The translations under genes were made by a program, and so were the position numbers. Positions 61,610 through 64,000 of a DNA stretch of 64,000 nucleotides are shown piece after piece. Numbering within the stretch: position 1 is the stretch's first letter; each line of letters opens with the position of its first letter. The stretch is from Aceticella autotrophica (GTDB lineage Bacteria > Bacillota > Thermoanaerobacteria > Thermoanaerobacterales > Thermoanaerobacteraceae): assembly GCF_017357865.1 (NCBI RefSeq), contig NZ_CP060096.1, forward strand, positions 1,537,001-1,601,000, read 5' to 3'. Under the pieces are notes generated by a model. The model worked only from the letters and a program-made list of their open reading frames with translations. It ran no database searches and had not been told where the DNA came from.

Positions 61610-62542
61610 ATGCTTGCAGCTTTATTTTATTTTATTATAGGCATAGCAATTTTTATTGCAGGTATTCTTACTTTGACAACTAACCTAAGAAGTATTTCAA
61701 AAAACAAAGTCAAATATTTAATAGATAAATTTACTGGCAATATGAGTATGTCAATAATTATTGGATTTTTTACTACACTTATCCTGCAAAGCAGCAGTAT
61801 TGTCAGCATTCTTGCCGTAGGAATGGCAGATGCAGGACTTTTAAATCTTTACAGTGCTGCCGGCATAATAATGGGTTCAAATATTGGTACAACTATAGCT
61901 GTACAATTATATGCCTTTAATTTATTTCATCTCGCACCTTATGCAGTTTTAGCCGGTTCAATACTTCATTTTCAAAAAAAAAGCTTGAAATTAAAATTAA
62001 TAGGAAACACAATATTAGGATTCGGAATTATATTTTATGGACTTGAAATAATGAACTTATCTGCTGTACCCTTAAGACATTTTGAAAACATTACTTTATT
62101 TCTCGATAAGTTATCAAATCCGATGATTGCAGTAATTACAGGTATAATTGCAGCATTAATTATGCAGTCCAGTAATATCGGTATTGCCATGATGCAGTCA
62201 CTTGCATCATCAGGTATTTTATCTTTATCAAGTATTATACCTGTTGTTTATGGTTTAAATATTGGAACTTGTTCAGAAGCAATTATTATGAGCTTTACAA
62301 CAAACAAAGAAGGTAAAAAAATAGCTCTTTTTAATATCTTTTTCAATATAGCCGGCACAATAATTTTCATGCCTTTTACACAATATTTTGCTGTTTTTCT
62401 CAAATTTCTTTCTCCTGAAAATCCTGCAAGACAGATAGCCAATGCTCATATGCTCTTTAATATTTTATCAATTATTTTTATAGTTCCAATTATAAGGTAT
62501 ATTTTCATTCTTATTGATAAATTAATTAATTTATTTTATTAA
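61610..62542 (+). CDS. Na/Pi-cotransporter family protein
   Basis: 310-residue membrane protein of the PNaS (NptA/YjbB) family, with two inverted Na_Pi repeats carrying the signature TTLILQSSSIVSILAVG and, in degenerate form, ALIMQSSNIGIAMM, plus GSNIGTTIAVQ and GLNIGTCSEA. It lacks the C-terminal PhoU-like domain of longer relatives. The second QSSS motif is QSSN, so transport specificity may differ. ATTGGAGGT precedes the ATG. The IS insertion duplicated its upstream region but left it intact. Confidence 0.9.
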   Translation: MLAALFYFIIGIAIFIAGILTLTTNLRSISKNKVKYLIDKFTGNMSMSIIIGFFTTLILQSSSIVSILAVGMADAGLLNLYSAAGIIMGSNIGTTIAVQLYAFNLFHLAPYAVLAGSILHFQKKSLKLKLIGNTILGFGIIFYGLEIMNLSAVPLRHFENITLFLDKLSNPMIAVITGIIAALIMQSSNIGIAMMQSLASSGILSLSSIIPVVYGLNIGTCSEAIIMSFTTNKEGKKIALFNIFFNIAGTIIFMPFTQYFAVFLKFLSPENPARQIANAHMLFNILSIIFIVPIIRYIFILIDKLINLFY

Positions 62543-62560
62543 AATCGCTCCTATTATTTC

Positions 62561-62803
62561 TCATTTGCATAAAATATTTAATTTGTTCCACAAGCTTATC
62601 ATAGGACTATGAAAGATACTTACAACTTTACTTAGAGGTTCTATTGTTAAATCAAACATCCATAAAAGGTACATAACATAACTTATAGAAATAAAGATAA
62701 AGGATATAATCAATTCCTTCCATTTTTTCTCTTTAAAGAGTGGTAAAAATACTATTACTGATATTATTATGAAAATAACAGTAAGAATAATTAATTTTAA
62801 CAT
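62561..62803 (-). CDS. Small two-helix membrane protein next to a germination locus
   Basis: 80 residues with a strong N-terminal membrane helix (LIILTVIFIIISVIVFLPLF), then KEKKWKELIISFIFISISYV and a second helix, ending near a SPMISL stretch. The pattern, including the basic loop before W-x-E-L-I, resembles the small two-helix proteins encoded with germinant receptor operons (D-subunit type). It is divergent from the GerAB-type gene. The start follows a GGAGGGACC site. Role is inference from context. Confidence 0.55.
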   Translation of the reverse strand: MLKLIILTVIFIIISVIVFLPLFKEKKWKELIISFIFISISYVMYLLWMFDLTIEPLSKVVSIFHSPMISLWNKLNILCK

Positions 62804-62905
62804 TTTGGTCCCTCCAATCTAAAATTTATTATTTCATTTACAATTGAATATTATTTATTTTTTTACAAATAATAGATATATCAATGTAAAAAGAAAGGAT
62901 ATGGT

Positions 62906-64000
62906 ATGTTTGAAAATATGAAAAAAAATGAGATAACCTCAGAAAAAAAAATATCCATAAAACAACTTATATATATCATAGTTACAATTGTTATTACTAC
63001 AGAAAGTGTATTTCTTCCCTCTTTCGTAGCCTCTTACGCAAAAGAAGATTCGTGGATCTCTGTAATAATCTCAACCATTTTTAGTGCTTTAATATTTATA
63101 ATATATTATAATCTGGCTATGATGTTTAAAGATCAGAATTTTTTTGAATACATTGAAAAAATCGTTGGAAAATTTATGGGAAAAATTATATCGATATTGT
63201 TCATCCTGTTCTTTCTTAATGTAATATTTGTTGTAACAAGACAACTTATAGAAATCATGGGGAATGCTTTTATGCCAAAAACACCTTCACTTGTATTTTT
63301 AGTCGTCACATTAATTCCTGTAATGTATGCCGTATCAAAGGATTTCTCATCTATTGTTAAGGTAAATGAAATCCTTCTTCCTTACGGATTGTTTGCATTA
63401 ATTTTTATAGTAGCATTATCTTTACCAAATATAAAAATTGATAATTTTATGCCAATATTAGCAAAAGGAATTCTGCCTCCTATAATAGGCTCATTCCCAA
63501 TAACCTCATGGGTACTGGAAAGTGTTATCCTCCTTGCTATTTTCCCACAAATAGAGCAAAAAGAAAAAGCCTTAAAAGGAGGGCTTTTATCAATATTAAT
63601 AATTGGTTTTATCTCTTTTTTGGGTCTTATTGCAATAGGAATCTTCAGTGCCGAAGTAACTACGAATATGCAGTTTCCTTTACTTGAAGTAACCAGAAAC
63701 ATAAGAACAGGAATTTATACCCAGAGGTTTGACTCTCTCATTATGTCCATATGGATTGCAGGTATCTATATAAAAATCACTGTATTTACATACCTTTTTC
63801 TTAAAGGTCTTACTGAAATATTAAAATGTAATGACCAAAAATTTGCTTTGATTCCTATGGGAATTTTTCTGTCGATTTTACCTATTTATGGATGCAAAGA
63901 TATGGGATATTTTTATCAATATCTTAAAAAAATCTTTACAACAGAAAATCTTATAGTAGAAATAATAATACCTTTACTACTTTTTTTAATAGCAAAAATA
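62906..64000 (+). CDS. GerAB-type spore germination permease (runs off the window)
   Basis: At least 365 residues, no stop before the window end. An N-terminal ISIKQLIYIIVTIVITTESV and a series of about ten hydrophobic segments, with LPSFVASYAKEDSWISVIIS and FFEYIEKIVGKFMGKIISIL, match the Spore_permease (GerAB/GerKB) family of the amino acid-polyamine-cation superfamily. The B subunit binds germinants in the spore inner membrane with GerAA and GerAC. I chose ATG 62906, eight bases after AAAGGA; the ATG at 62901 gives only a six-codon frame. Confidence 0.9.
   Translation, partial: MFENMKKNEITSEKKISIKQLIYIIVTIVITTESVFLPSFVASYAKEDSWISVIISTIFSALIFIIYYNLAMMFKDQNFFEYIEKIVGKFMGKIISILFILFFLNVIFVVTRQLIEIMGNAFMPKTPSLVFLVVTLIPVMYAVSKDFSSIVKVNEILLPYGLFALIFIVALSLPNIKIDNFMPILAKGILPPIIGSFPITSWVLESVILLAIFPQIEQKEKALKGGLLSILIIGFISFLGLIAIGIFSAEVTTNMQFPLLEVTRNIRTGIYTQRFDSLIMSIWIAGIYIKITVFTYLFLKGLTEILKCNDQKFALIPMGIFLSILPIYGCKDMGYFYQYLKKIFTTENLIVEIIIPLLLFLIAKI

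Overview
The window comes from a low-GC, spore-forming anaerobic Firmicute. AT-rich codons, sporulation and germination genes (spoIIP, gpr, a Spo0E-like regulator, a GerAB-type permease), a single-chain clostridial-type PurL, a selenocysteine tRNA, the AmmeMemoRadiSam pair and TTG/GTG starts with strong Shine-Dalgarno sites all fit Clostridia. The Thermoanaerobacterales are my best guess, but this is inference only; no 16S gene is present. Layout, left half (1-37 kb): a chromosomal backbone of mostly single-gene units. It holds a cysK fragment, a split TauE/SafE-type permease, YigZ, a Nudix-fold protein, a DUF3189 protein, hflX, tRNA-Leu with decayed phage-like DNA behind it, two almost identical secreted PepSY genes bracketing a PIN-type toxin-antitoxin pair, a cobalamin riboswitch controlling an ECF S component and a radical SAM enzyme, an EcsAB-like ABC exporter, spoIIP-gpr, rpsT, holA, comEC, and a P-type ATPase behind a yybP-ykoY (Mn2+) riboswitch. 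Further on come two small genes (one Spo0E-like), ilvE, ferredoxin, tRNA-Glu and tRNA-Gln, gltX, pgpA, tRNA-Sec, queF, the AmmeMemoRadiSam pair, thioredoxin, a basic amino acid decarboxylase, purL, and a MerR-controlled MFS exporter. Two solitary right-end/omegaRNA-like relics of IS200/IS605 (TnpB) elements sit at 14.7 and 23.4 kb. Right half (37.5-59.4 kb): a roughly 22-kb, almost entirely leftward accessory island devoted to substrate-binding-protein-dependent uptake, probably of a metal or metal complex. It contains two sets of NikBCDE/DppBCDF-type ABC genes, three intact family-5 binding proteins, one FepB-like binding protein, a DUF364 (putative heavy-metal chelation) protein, three unrelated SAM methyltransferase genes (one frameshifted) and two near-identical flavin-reductase-type genes. 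Four copies of a promoter with the palindrome ATGTTAT-N13-(A/G)TAACA(C/T) sit in front of its units. I think this resembles a NikR-type operator, so a nickel- or cobalt-responsive regulon is the leading hypothesis. The island is visibly mosaic: an 882-bp cassette (operator, flavin reductase gene, lipoprotein signal peptide) is repeated 8.5 kb apart and feeds two unrelated binding proteins; a permease 3' end, a binding protein, an acetyltransferase-like gene and a pseudomurein-binding-repeat-like protein survive only as fragments; one block (about 55.4-57.9 kb) is clearly GC-richer. Right end (59.3-64 kb): an IS1634-type insertion sequence flanked by a perfect 126-bp target duplication that cut through one of the operator copies, then a Na/Pi-cotransporter-family gene and the start of a spore germination locus.
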